The notes under the pieces: model-generated
The model's database searches: none
Seen by the model: only the letters and a program-made list of their open reading frames with translations
What the model was told of the DNA's origin: nothing
Shown here: piece after piece, positions 31,820 through 42,329 of the stretch
Position numbering within the stretch: position 1 is the first letter of the stretch
Layout: each line of letters begins with the position of its first letter
Program-made: the position numbers and the translations under genes
Assembly (NCBI RefSeq): GCF_900103985.1
Contig: NZ_FNIE01000021.1
Span: 41,951-105,950 of the forward strand
Length of the DNA stretch: 64,000 nt
Direction of reading: 5' to 3'
Origin: Actinacidiphila guanduensis
GTDB lineage: Bacteria; Actinomycetota; Actinomycetes; Streptomycetales; Streptomycetaceae

Positions 31820-33093
31820 GGCTGCTCTCCCTTCCCGGGCGGGCCGGGGTCGGTGCCCGCGCCGGCCCCGGCGGCCGCGGTCGCGGCCGGTGCCGCCGGG
31901 GCGGTCTCCTGGTCGAACTCGTCGGTGACCAGCGGGGCGCCGGAGCCCTCGGCGTCGCCGGTCCAGCGCACCTGCAGGGCGCCCAGCGCCTCCTCCTGGT
32001 CGAGGGCCACCGCCTTCTCGCGGTAGAGCTCGAGCAGGGCGAGGAAGCGCGCGACTACGGTGAGGGTGTCGGGCGCGTCCGCGGTCAGTTCCAGGAAGCT
32101 GGCGGCGCCCTGCGTGCGCAGCAGGGCGATCACGTGCTCGGCCTGCTCGCGCACGCTCACCAGGGGCGCGTGGATGTGGTCGACGTACACCTGCGGCTTC
32201 GGCTTGGGCTGCATCGCCTTGACGGCGAGCTGCGCGAACCGCTCGGGGCCCACGCTGAGCACGACCTCGGGCAGCAACTCGGCGTGCTGCGGCTCCAGTC
32301 CGACGGTGCGGGGGCGGCGCAGCGCCTCGGACTCCAGGCGCTCGGCGAAGATCGCGGCGATCTGCTTGAAGGCGCGGTACTGCAGGAGGCGGGCGAAGAG
32401 CAGGTCGCGCGCCTCCAGCAGCGCGAGGTCGCCCTCGTCCTCCACCTCGGCGGCGGGCAGCAGCCGGGCGGCCTTCAGGTCCAGCAGCGTGGCGGCGACC
32501 ACGAGGAACTCGGTGGTCTGGTCGAGGTCCCAGTCCGGGCCCATGGCGTGCAGGTAGGCCATGAACTCGTTGGTCACCTTCGACAGCGCGACCTCCGTGA
32601 CGTCCAGCTTGTGCTTGGAGATCAGCTGGAGCAGCAGGTCGAAGGGCCCCTCGAAGTTCGCCAGCCGCACGGTGAACCTGCCGTCCCCGGCGTCGTCCCG
32701 GCCGTCCCCCTCCCCGGCGCCGTCCGGAGCGGCAGCGGGCCCGGGCACGGTCGCCGGCCCGGGTTCCGATACGGCCGAGGACCTGGGGTCCGGTACGACC
32801 GGCGGCTCCGGTTCCGGTCCGGCCGTGGGCTCGGATCTGGGACCGGCGGCGGGCACCGGCGCGGGCTTCGCGTCGAGCGGGGGCGTGGGCGCCGGCACGG
32901 ACACCGGCTCGGTTTCCGGCGCCGCCCCACCTTCGGTCACGGCCGGGGCCGCCGGCATGGGTACCGCCTCGGCCTCGTCAGCCGCTACGGGCTCCGCTTC
33001 CTGTTGCGGCTCCGGAGTGCCCCCGGGCGCGTTCGCTCCCCGTCCCAGCCGGCGGCGGGGACGCTGGGGGTCGTCGGGCGTCATCGGAGGCAT
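31816..33093 (-). CDS. scpA: segregation and condensation protein A with long disordered N-terminus
   Basis: A 425-residue kleisin. Residues 1 to about 138 are Pro/Ala/Glu-rich without a recognisable domain, roughly doubling the usual leader. The core (140-385) has FTVRLANFEGPFDLLLQLISKHKLDVTEVALSKVTNEF at the SMC-binding end and a C-terminal winged helix (VVARFLALLELYREKAVALDQEE). It bridges SMC heads with ScpB. ATGs at 33093 and 33084 are both possible; the first is used. The gene follows the RHH-protein gene by 128 bp. Confidence 0.93.
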   Translation of the reverse strand: MPPMTPDDPQRPRRRLGRGANAPGGTPEPQQEAEPVAADEAEAVPMPAAPAVTEGGAAPETEPVSVPAPTPPLDAKPAPVPAAGPRSEPTAGPEPEPPVVPDPRSSAVSEPGPATVPGPAAAPDGAGEGDGRDDAGDGRFTVRLANFEGPFDLLLQLISKHKLDVTEVALSKVTNEFMAYLHAMGPDWDLDQTTEFLVVAATLLDLKAARLLPAAEVEDEGDLALLEARDLLFARLLQYRAFKQIAAIFAERLESEALRRPRTVGLEPQHAELLPEVVLSVGPERFAQLAVKAMQPKPKPQVYVDHIHAPLVSVREQAEHVIALLRTQGAASFLELTADAPDTLTVVARFLALLELYREKAVALDQEEALGALQVRWTGDAEGSGAPLVTDEFDQETAPAAPAATAAAGAGAGTDPGPPGKGEQP

Positions 33094-33221
33094 CGGGTTC
33101 CAGGGTGCGGGTGCGAGGTCAGCAGGCTATCTCCTGCCCGGGTGCTGCCCACGGGGCCGCCCCGCCGCGCGCACGGCGCATCCCGCGGGCCGCCGCGGGC
33201 TGCTTTCCTGTCGGGCAGGTG

Positions 33222-33839
33222 CTACCGGCCCCGCAGCCGCCGGACGAGGATGCTCGCGTCGCCGCGCGACTCCAGGTCCGCCAGCACCACCGCGACCGCC
33301 TCGCGGACGATGCGGCCGCGGTCGATCGCCAGGCCGTGCTCCCCGCGGAGCACCAGGCGGGCGTGCTCCAGGTCCATGAGCTCCTCGGCCGAGACGTACA
33401 CCGTGATCTTCTCGTCGTGCCGCTCGCGGCCGCTGGGCCGGCGGTTCTGCCGGGGCGCCTTGCGGCGGGCGGGGGCAGGCGGCTGCGGGGTGGCGGTGAT
33501 CGGCGGGGGCGTGGGCTTGCCCGGAGAGGTGCTGACCGTCGCGGTGGCCACGGGCGCGGCCGAGGCGGCGGAGACGGCGGGCCGCTCGGTGATCGGCCGG
33601 CGCGGGGCGGGCGGTCCGGCCTCCCGGCCGGTGTGCTCCTCGTCGGGCGTGCCCGCGCCACCCTGCTGCCGGTCGCGCGGGCGCGGCCGGCCGGACGGGC
33701 CGTCCTCGCCCTCCTCGGGCTCGGCGTCGGGCACCGGCCGCAGCCGGGTGTCGCCCTGGGGCGGCGTGGCGGGCGGGGGTGCCTGGAGTGAGGCGCCGCC
33801 GGTGGTCCGGAACAGTTCGTCGGCGCCCGGCAGACTCAC
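33222..33839 (-). CDS. ParA-partner protein with C-terminal ribbon-helix-helix-like segment
   Basis: A 205-residue protein whose GTG overlaps the parA stop (GTGA, 33836-33839). Residues 1 to about 135 are Pro/Ala-rich and probably disordered. The last 70 residues are compact and nearly free of low complexity: RRPSGRERHDEKITVYVSAEELMDLEHARLVLRG, then AIDRGRIVREAVAVVLADLESRGDASILVRRLRGR. KITVYVSAEEL followed by two helices looks like a ribbon-helix-helix DNA-binding fold. ParA proteins commonly act with a DNA-binding partner, so this may be its ParB-like adaptor. That is inference; I recall the homologue annotated as hypothetical. Confidence 0.75.
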   Translation of the reverse strand: MSLPGADELFRTTGGASLQAPPPATPPQGDTRLRPVPDAEPEEGEDGPSGRPRPRDRQQGGAGTPDEEHTGREAGPPAPRRPITERPAVSAASAAPVATATVSTSPGKPTPPPITATPQPPAPARRKAPRQNRRPSGRERHDEKITVYVSAEELMDLEHARLVLRGEHGLAIDRGRIVREAVAVVLADLESRGDASILVRRLRGR

Positions 33840-34927
33840 TCGGCGTGGCACCGGGCGAGCACCTCCCTGGCGAGTTGGCGATAGGCGGCGGCACCGACGG
33901 AGTTGGACGCGTAGGTGGTGATGGGCTCGCCGGCCACGGTGGTCTCGGGGAACCGCACGGTGCGGCCGATGACGGTGTGGAAGACGTGGTCGTCGAACGC
34001 CTCGACCACACGGGCGAGCACCTCGCGGCTGTGCACGGTGCGCGAGTCGTACATCGTGGCGAGGATGCCGTCGAGTTCGAGTTCGGGGTTGAGCCGCTCG
34101 CGGACCTTCTCGATCGTCTCGGTGAGCAGCGCGACACCGCGCAGCGCGAAGAACTCGCACTCCAGCGGCACGATCACCGAGTGCGCCGCGGTGAGCGCGT
34201 TCACGGTGAGCAGGCCGAGCGAGGGCTGGCAGTCGATGACGATGTAGTCGTAGTCGGCCATCAGCGGCTTCAGGGCGCGCTGCAGGGCGGACTCGCGGGC
34301 CACCTCGCTGACCAGCTGCACCTCGGCGGCGGACAGGTCGATGTTGCTCGGCAGCAGGTCCATGCCGGGGACGGCGGTCTTCAGCAGCACCTCGTCGGCC
34401 GCGAGCCCGCGCTCCATCAGCAGGTTGTAGACGGTGATGTCGAGTTCCATCGGGTTGACCCCGAGGCCCACCGACAGGGCGCCCTGCGGGTCGAAGTCGA
34501 CCAGCAGCACCCGGCGGCCGTACTCGGCGAGCGCGGCACCCAGGTTGATGGTCGAGGTGGTCTTGCCGACCCCGCCCTTCTGGTTGCACATCGCGACGAT
34601 CTTCGCCGGGCCGTGGTCGGTCAGCGGGTTCGGGATCGGGAAGTACGGCAGCGGCCGGCCGGTGGGGCCGACCCGCTCGCGGCGCTGGCGCGCGGCGTCG
34701 GGGGCGAGGGTGGCGGCGTACTCGGGATCGGGCTCGTACTCCGCGTCGGGATCGTAGAACTGACCGTCCTGCAGGTCGTCGTTCTCGTCGTCATAGGGAG
34801 TCATGGCGTAGGCGGGTCGCGGCTCCGCGTTGGGGTCGGGGCGGCGGGACTCGAAGGTTCGGACCGCGACGGAACCGACGGTCGTTCCTGGCTGACCACC
34901 CCCGGGAGCAAATGTCGACTCATTCAC
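33836..34927 (-). CDS. parA: orphan ParA/Soj-family ATPase
   Basis: A 363-residue ATPase. The GTG at 34927 has GGAGG about 10 bases upstream and matches the conserved start VNESTFAPGGGQPG. Residues 1-95 are a poorly ordered leader with the conserved DPDAEYEPDPEYAATLAPDAARQRRER. The ParA core begins IVAMCNQKGGVGKTTSTINLGAALAEYG (deviant Walker A with signature Lys), VLLVDFDPQG, and IVIDCQPSLGLLTVNAL. It is distinct from the oriC-proximal parA of parAB. Its position in an operon with an RHH protein and scpAB points to chromosome organisation. Confidence 0.93.
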   Translation of the reverse strand: MNESTFAPGGGQPGTTVGSVAVRTFESRRPDPNAEPRPAYAMTPYDDENDDLQDGQFYDPDAEYEPDPEYAATLAPDAARQRRERVGPTGRPLPYFPIPNPLTDHGPAKIVAMCNQKGGVGKTTSTINLGAALAEYGRRVLLVDFDPQGALSVGLGVNPMELDITVYNLLMERGLAADEVLLKTAVPGMDLLPSNIDLSAAEVQLVSEVARESALQRALKPLMADYDYIVIDCQPSLGLLTVNALTAAHSVIVPLECEFFALRGVALLTETIEKVRERLNPELELDGILATMYDSRTVHSREVLARVVEAFDDHVFHTVIGRTVRFPETTVAGEPITTYASNSVGAAAYRQLAREVLARCHAE

Positions 34928-35109
34928 AAGTCGTCTGACCTCCTTGGGCAACCAGGGAACTTATAGACAGGTCGGCGTGACTACAGCCGACGATTTGCGA
35001 CTCTATGGCGTGTCGGTGGTCCGCAGCAACACAATCCGCCGTACACGGCAGGATGTGTCGGCACCGTGTGGGGAAGCGAACACCGGTCTGTCAAGGGCGT
35101 AACGACGCG

Positions 35110-35144
35110 AACGGCGGGATCTTGGCGGGCAAGACCCCGCCGTT
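35110..35144 (-). terminator. terminator of ald
   Basis: A 15-bp stem with one mismatch (AACGGCGGGATCTTG / CAAGACCCCGCCGTT) and a GCGGG loop, 58 bp downstream of the ald stop codon. Confidence 0.75.
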
Positions 35145-35201
35145 CGGGCGGAGTTGGCAGCTCGGGGCGGTGCCTGGCGTGCCGCGGCCCGCTGCGGCCG
35201 G

Positions 35202-36317
35202 TCAGCCGAGCAGTGCCTGCAGGTCGAGTGCGCCCATGCCGTGCGCCTCTGCGACCGGGCCGTAAACCACCTGCCCGTCATGGACGTTGAGGCCCAGGGC
35301 GAGGGCGGCGTCGCGGCGCAGCGCCTCCCGCCAGCCGCGTCCGGCCAGTTCGAGGATGTACGGCAGGGTGGCGTTGGTGAGCGCGTAGGTGGAGGTGTTG
35401 GGCACCGCGCCGGGCATGTTGGCCACGCAGTAGAAGACCGAGTCGTGGACGGTGAAGGTCGGTTCGGCGTGCGTGGTGGGGCGGGAGTCCTCGAAGCAGC
35501 CGCCCTGGTCGATCGCGATGTCGACAAGTACCGCGCCGGGCTTCATCCGCGCGACCAGCTCGTTGGTGACGAGCTTGGGCGCCTTGGCGCCGGGGATGAG
35601 CACCGCGCCCACCACCAGGTCGGCGTCGAGGACGGCCTGCTCCAGCGCGAGCGCGTTGGAGGCGACGGTCTGCACGCGGTTGCCGAAGACCTTGTCGGCC
35701 TCGCGGAGCTTGTCGACGTCCTTGTCCAGCAGCGTGACGTGGAAGCCGAGGCCGAGCGCGATGGTGGTGGCATGCCAGCCGGAGACGCCCGCGCCGATCA
35801 CGACCGCGCGGCCGGACCGCACGCCGGGCACGCCGCCGGGCAGCACACCGCGGCCGCCGGCCGAGCGCATCAGGTGGTAGGCGCCGACCTGGGGGGCGAG
35901 GCGGCCGGCCACCTCGGACATCGGGGCCAGCAGCGGCAGCCGGCGGCCGGGGGTCTCCACGGTCTCGTAGGCGATCGCGGTGGTGCCGGAGGCGAGCAGC
36001 GCCTCGGTGCACTCGCGGGAGGCGGCCAGGTGCAGGTAGGTGAAGAGGATCTGGTCCTTGCGCAGCCGGTGGTACTCCTCGGCGACCGGCTCCTTGACCT
36101 TCAGCAGCAGGTCGGCGGCGGCCCACACCTCGTCGGCGCTGTCCAGGACGCCCGCGCCCGCCGCGACGTACTCCTCGTCGGGGATGGAGGAGCCGGCGCC
36201 CGCGCCCTGCTCGACCACGACCTGGTGGCCGCCTCGGACGAGTTCGTGCACGCCGGCCGGGGTGATGGCCACGCGGAACTCGTTGTTCTTGACCTCGCGG
36301 GGGATGCCCACCTTCAC
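35202..36317 (-). CDS. ald: alanine dehydrogenase
   Basis: A 371-residue NAD enzyme interconverting L-alanine and pyruvate plus ammonia. It starts VKVGIPREVKNNEFRVAITPAGVHELV and carries LLLKVKEPVAEEYHRLR, the Rossmann loop VIGAGVSGWHA (family GGGxxG-like), and TTHAEPTFTVHDSVFYCVANMPGAVPNTSTYALTNATLPY. I chose GTG 36317 because AAGGA lies about 10 bases upstream; the GTG at 36326 would have only 2. Length equals that of B. subtilis and S. coelicolor Ald. It is monocistronic with its own terminator. Confidence 0.95.
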   Translation of the reverse strand: MKVGIPREVKNNEFRVAITPAGVHELVRGGHQVVVEQGAGAGSSIPDEEYVAAGAGVLDSADEVWAAADLLLKVKEPVAEEYHRLRKDQILFTYLHLAASRECTEALLASGTTAIAYETVETPGRRLPLLAPMSEVAGRLAPQVGAYHLMRSAGGRGVLPGGVPGVRSGRAVVIGAGVSGWHATTIALGLGFHVTLLDKDVDKLREADKVFGNRVQTVASNALALEQAVLDADLVVGAVLIPGAKAPKLVTNELVARMKPGAVLVDIAIDQGGCFEDSRPTTHAEPTFTVHDSVFYCVANMPGAVPNTSTYALTNATLPYILELAGRGWREALRRDAALALGLNVHDGQVVYGPVAEAHGMGALDLQALLG

Positions 36318-36514
36318 GTCGATCACGGTCCTTGCGCTCAAAGGATGGCCGGAGAGGGTTCGTCCTGACATGGTGCGAGAAGGCACGACACGTCGGACCT
36401 GACCGCGTTGCGTGCGGCGAACACCAGTCTAGTGAAGGAATAGCCGCTGTCCAGCCTTACAAAGTGGCGGGTTCCACGGATTGCGTTGGCAGTTTCGTAG
36501 GCTGGCGCCCGCAC

Positions 36515-38872
36515 TCAGAAGGCGGGCGCCTCGCCGGGGCCGAGCAGCGCCCTCGCCGCCTCGCGCTGCAGCCGGGCGCCCTCGGCGTCGTCGAGGTGCT
36601 GGAGGACGTCGGCCAGGCGCAGCAGCACGGCGGCCTCCTGGCGGGGCTCGCCGACCCGGCGCACCCAGTAGAGGGCGTCGCGGCAGGAGCGCAGCGCGTC
36701 CTCGGGGCGCCCCGCGTACTCCTGGACCCGGGCCGCCTCGGTGAGGGCGCGGGCCTGCGCGGCCGGGTCGCCCAGCCGGCGGTGCGCGCGGGCCGCGGCC
36801 CGCCACTCGCGCAGCGCGGGGTCGTAGCGGCCGAGGTAGGTCAAGGTGGCACCGATACGGGCGTGCAGCCGCGCCTGGTCGAGCAGTTCGCCGCGGGCCA
36901 TCCGCAGGGCCAGCGCGCGGCCGAACCAGTCGCAGGCCCGGCTGAGGTCGCGCAGCGCCAGGTAGGAGCTGCCCAGCGCCTCCAGGACGCGGCCCTCGGC
37001 CTCGGTGTCCCCGGCGGCGCGGGCGGCGTCCAGCGCGGCGCGGTAGCCGGTGGCGGCGCGCTCGGTCCGGCCCGCCTCGGCGTCCAGGTCGGCGAGGTTG
37101 ATCAGGGCGGCGGCCTTCTCGCGCGGCAGCCGGCGGCGCTCGGCGACGGTGAGCACCAGGGTGTGCAGTTCGTAGCGGTCGGCGCCCACCGTCGGCCAGC
37201 CGGCGGGCTCGGCCGCCCGGGCGGCCAGCAGGGCGAGCACCAGGGCGGCGGCCAGGCGGCGGGCCAGGGTGTCGAGTTCGCCGTCGGCCACGGCGGCGCG
37301 GGCGGCCGCCAGCAGCACCGGGCGGCGGGCCCGCAGCCACTGGGCCGCGGCGGCCGGGGAGGCGAAGCGAAGGACGGCGGGCAGGTCGCCGCCGGGCTCG
37401 CGGGCCAGGGCGAGCCGGCAGGACTCCAGGCGGCGCACGGTGCGCTCCAGCATGCGGGCGCGGGCCAGCCGCACGTCCTGGGGGCGCTCCATGGTGGCCA
37501 GCAGGTCGCGCAGCAGGGGCTCCAGGCAGGGCGGCACCCGGTACAGGCCCGGCTCACCCGCGGGGGCGAGCATGCCGCGGAAGGCGAGGTCGGCCAGGGT
37601 GCGGGCGGCCTCCTCCACGGCGCATCCGGCGAGCGCGGAGGCGGTGTGGTCGTCGATGCTGCCTTCGGGGGCGAGCACCAGGGTGCGCAGCATCCTCGCC
37701 GCCATGGGCGCGAGGGAGGCGTGGACGACGCGGAAGGCGCGCAGGAGCTCGCCGGGGGCGGCGGGCGGGCGGGGGCGCTGCTCTGCGGTGGGCTCGCTGG
37801 TCTGTTCGCCGGGTGAGTCGGGTGCACCGGATGGACCGGATGGACCGGATGGACCGGATGGACCAGCCGGCCCCGGTGCGCCGGGTGGGCGTGACGCATC
37901 GGTCGGCCCTGGCGCCTTCGTGCCCGCCGCCTTTCCCGCCGGCTCCGGCGAACCGGGCGCGGGCACCGGGGCGGTGAAAGGGGCGGCAGGCGTGAAGGGG
38001 GTGTCCGGGGTGGCCCGCAGCAGGGCGGCGGTCTCGGACAGCGAGGTGCGCGGCCTGGTGGCGAGCCAGGCACCGACCATGCGCAGCGCGGTGGGGTGGC
38101 CGGCCAGTTCCTGGACCAGGGCTTCGGCGGCCCGCGGGTCGTTGGTGACCCTGATGTCGCCGACACCGCGGGCCAGCAGCGCCAGGGCGGCGGGGGTGTC
38201 CAGGCCGCCCAGAGTGCAGGGGCGCACGTCGGGGATGCCGGACAGCGGCCCGTGGGAGGTGGCGACGACGAGGCCGGCGGCGGACTCGGGCAGCAGCCCG
38301 GCGAGCTGCCCGGCGTGCTGGACGCCGTCGAGGACGAGCAGCAGCCGGCGCCCGGTGGCCACGGCCCGCCAGGTGGCCACCGGGTCGGGCGAGGCGGCCT
38401 CGGCGCGGGCGCCGAGCGCGTGCAGCAGCCCGCGGGCGGTGTCCTCGGGCGGTACGGGGCCGCCGGCGCCGTCGGTGAGGACGGCGAAGAAGCGGCCGTC
38501 GGGGTAGTGGTCGGCCACCTCGCGGGCCAGCCGGACGGCCAGTGAGGTGCGGCCGGTGCCGGGCCGCCCGGCGACCAGCAGCACCCGGGCCCGCTGCGCG
38601 GGGGCGCCGCGGGGGGCCAGGCCCGGCCGTGCGATGTCGGCCCGCAGTTCGGCCAGTTCCCGCTCGCGCCCGACGAAGTGCGCCGGGACCTCGGGCAGCG
38701 GCCGTACCAGGGCGGGGGTGGTGACGGCGGGCGCCCGCTCGGGCCTGCGCGGGACCCGCGGGCCGTCCTCAGGGCGGCTCGGGGCCGGGCCGGGTACGGC
38801 CCCGGGCGCAGGCGTCCCCTCCTCGGTGTTCCCCGAAGGGGACCGCCGCGGGTCGAGGGCCTGGTCCGTCAC
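36515..38872 (-). CDS. STAND/NB-ARC-like ATPase with TPR domain
   Basis: A 785-residue cytoplasmic protein. Residues 1-65 are disordered. The NTPase region starts PAHFVGRERELAELRADI, with a P-loop VAGRPGTGRTSL (about 99-110) in which the invariant Lys is Arg. Walker B is RRLLLVLDGV. A Pro/Gly/Ser linker containing four GPS tripeptides (encoded by 9-bp DNA repeats near 37830-37862) leads to a winged-helix-like segment (LLRAFRVVHASLAPMAARMLRTLVLAPEG) and then TPRs (about 570-780: RAATGYRAALDAARAAGDTEAEGRVLEALGSSYLALRDLSRACDWFGRAL). This is AfsR/NB-ARC architecture without the N-terminal SARP domain. Such proteins sense ligands or regulate by oligomerisation; the partner is unknown. GTG start. 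Confidence 0.85.
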   Translation of the reverse strand: MTDQALDPRRSPSGNTEEGTPAPGAVPGPAPSRPEDGPRVPRRPERAPAVTTPALVRPLPEVPAHFVGRERELAELRADIARPGLAPRGAPAQRARVLLVAGRPGTGRTSLAVRLAREVADHYPDGRFFAVLTDGAGGPVPPEDTARGLLHALGARAEAASPDPVATWRAVATGRRLLLVLDGVQHAGQLAGLLPESAAGLVVATSHGPLSGIPDVRPCTLGGLDTPAALALLARGVGDIRVTNDPRAAEALVQELAGHPTALRMVGAWLATRPRTSLSETAALLRATPDTPFTPAAPFTAPVPAPGSPEPAGKAAGTKAPGPTDASRPPGAPGPAGPSGPSGPSGPSGAPDSPGEQTSEPTAEQRPRPPAAPGELLRAFRVVHASLAPMAARMLRTLVLAPEGSIDDHTASALAGCAVEEAARTLADLAFRGMLAPAGEPGLYRVPPCLEPLLRDLLATMERPQDVRLARARMLERTVRRLESCRLALAREPGGDLPAVLRFASPAAAAQWLRARRPVLLAAARAAVADGELDTLARRLAAALVLALLAARAAEPAGWPTVGADRYELHTLVLTVAERRRLPREKAAALINLADLDAEAGRTERAATGYRAALDAARAAGDTEAEGRVLEALGSSYLALRDLSRACDWFGRALALRMARGELLDQARLHARIGATLTYLGRYDPALREWRAAARAHRRLGDPAAQARALTEAARVQEYAGRPEDALRSCRDALYWVRRVGEPRQEAAVLLRLADVLQHLDDAEGARLQREAARALLGPGEAPAF

Positions 38873-39116
38873 GGGCGCGCTCCCGGCAGGTGAGAGGTGT
38901 GCCCCGGCAAGCGGGGTGCACCGAGCCTAGTTCACCGCGTGCCGCTCGCCCCCGGGTCCGCCGCGGCCCGACGGGTCAATGATCACCCCATCGGATCATC
39001 GCACCGCCCGCCCACCGGTCACTTTCCAGCCACTGCCGCGGGCGGCCTGCGAGGGCAGCCCGCAGCGTGTCACCGCCTCCGACACCGACGCCACAGCGGG
39101 CCGACCCGGGCGCGTC

Positions 39117-39277
39117 CCTCCCGCAGCGGTCGGGAGCCGCGCCTGCCTGCCGCTCCCGCCCGGCCGGTGGTCACGCGAGCAGCCCCAGCGCACGACCCCG
39201 CCGCTCCCCGCAGCGGTCGGGCGCCGCGCCGCGCCTGCCTGCCGCTCCGGCGCGGGAGGTGGTCACGCGAGCAGCCC
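39117..39277. repeat. two direct copies of a ~70-bp intergenic repeat
   Basis: Copies at about 39117-39186 and 39206-39277 share CGCAGCGGTCGGG, GCGCCTGCCTGCCGCTCC and GGTGGTCACGCGAGCAGCCC in the same order. The whole 38873-39329 gap between the STAND gene and the Nudix gene shows no coding bias. Confidence 0.7.
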
Positions 39278-39329
39278 TGCCGCTCCCCCGCTGCCGGCCG
39301 TCCCCGCGGTCACCCGGCCCGCGGTGCGC

Positions 39330-39962
39330 TCACGCCGTGAACGGCCTCGCCGGCCATGGCGCGTCCGCCGGGCGCAGTGCGTCCAGCCCCTCGCCGGCCA
39401 GTGCCGCGCTCAGCGCGAGCACGCCGACCACCAGGCAGCTGTTGTGCAGCTGGCCCGCGAGCACACCGCGCACGAGCTCGGCCAGCGGCACCCGGGCGTG
39501 CTCCAGGTCGGCCTCCTCGTCCTCCACCGCGAACCGCTCGCCGTCGGCCTCCGCGATGCCGCGGGCCAGGAAGACCCGCACCGCCTCGTCGGAGCCGCCG
39601 GGCGAGGTGTAGATGTCGGCGAGCACCCGCCAGTCCTCGGCCTTGGCGTGCGCCTCCTCGTACAGCTCGCGCTGGGCGGCGTGCAGCGGGTTCTCGCCGG
39701 GGACGTCGAGCAGGCCGGCCGGGATCTCCCACAGCTTCTGCCGGACCGGATGGCGGTACTGCTTGAGCACCAGCACCCGGCCGTCCTCGTCGAGGGCGAG
39801 GACGGCGACGGAGCCGGGGTGGACCTGGTAGTCGCGGCTGACGACGGAGCCGTCCGGCATCACCACCTCGTCGGTGCGCACCCCGGTCTTCTTCCCGGTG
39901 AACGGCGTCGACGTGGCCGTGACCCGCCACTCCTGCGGGCTGTCCGCGATCTCCTTGCTCAT
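39330..39962 (-). CDS. Nudix hydrolase, ADP-ribose pyrophosphatase type
   Basis: A 210-residue enzyme. QVHPGSVAVLALDEDGRVLVLKQYRHPVRQKLWEIPAGLLDVPGENPLHAAQRELYEEAH contains a Nudix box (G-x5-E-x7-RELxEE) with Ala where the box normally has x-G. The later SPGGSDEAVRVFLARGI is the loop typical of ADP-ribose pyrophosphatases, which cleave ADP-ribose to AMP and ribose 5-phosphate. The ATG at 39962 lies 81 bp after the pyrG stop; both are leftward and the pair is conserved in Streptomyces as I recall, so they probably form an operon. Confidence 0.92.
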   Translation of the reverse strand: MSKEIADSPQEWRVTATSTPFTGKKTGVRTDEVVMPDGSVVSRDYQVHPGSVAVLALDEDGRVLVLKQYRHPVRQKLWEIPAGLLDVPGENPLHAAQRELYEEAHAKAEDWRVLADIYTSPGGSDEAVRVFLARGIAEADGERFAVEDEEADLEHARVPLAELVRGVLAGQLHNSCLVVGVLALSAALAGEGLDALRPADAPWPARPFTA

Positions 39963-40043
39963 GGTCTCCCTGTGCCTTCCGAAGGGGGCCTTCCGGGACG
40001 GGCCGCCCCGGATCGGCCGGATGGTGCCGTGCGGGCACCCGCC

Positions 40044-41696
<1,653 letters not shown>

Positions 41697-42329
41697 GTCG
41701 GGGCTCCCGTGGTCGCGAGGTGAGGGTCGGGACGGTGCTCGGATGGAGGGAGCGCCGTCGCGGCGGTTCAGTGGTTCAGCCCACCGGCCCACGGGCTACC
41801 AGGGTATCAGCGCCGACGGGCAGCACCGGCGGCGGGCGGGGGCGTCCGTCGCGGAGTTTTCACATGCCCGGACTCTTCACGAAGCAAGGACGACACAACC
41901 GGGCGGTACGGACGGGCAGGCCACCTGTGGAGGAATTGTGGGCGAGGCGCGGGGGAATCATGTGCGACACGCGTAGGAGATGTGGCGTCCTGGCTTCCGC
42001 CGGCGGTGTGCGACGCTGGATGACGGACCCGGGCCGCCCGCCGCGACGGCCCTGCCAGCGGTTTTCGCCGGGCGCCGGGGATGCGCCCCGCCGTGCACCC
42101 GACCGGCGGAGCGAAGATCCCGGAGAGACGCGCACCGCCCCGCGCGAGGACGTATTCTGCTCGGACGCATTGCGCGAGCCGACCGGCACGGCACCATCCC
42201 CGCCCCCCTCCGGGTCCATAGCTCGTCACAGCTCAAGACGGTTCCGTATCTGTTTTCTGCTTGTAGGAATGACCCCCAACCGCAAGACCGTCCCAGCGGG
42301 GGCGGCGCCGTGTTCGACTGGAGTTGCAC
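41697..42329. other. 630-bp divergent intergenic region, no convincing gene
   Basis: The region lies between pyrG (leftward) and the GH15 gene (rightward). Several open frames exist on both strands, but none combines third-position bias with a ribosome site or a sequence I recognise. The last 100 bp (42225-42325) is less GC-rich (TATCTGTTTTCTGCTTGTAG) and probably carries the GH15 promoter. It is long for a promoter gap in this genome. Confidence 0.5.

Noticed and set aside
37829..37865. Nine-base GGACCGGAT-type repeats as an operator array
   Set aside because: They lie inside the STAND gene and encode the Gly-Pro-Ser linker; simple codon repetition explains them.
41807..42229. Open frames in the pyrG-GH15 gap as possible genes
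   Set aside because: Overlapping frames on both strands have no consistent third-position bias, ribosome sites or familiar sequence.
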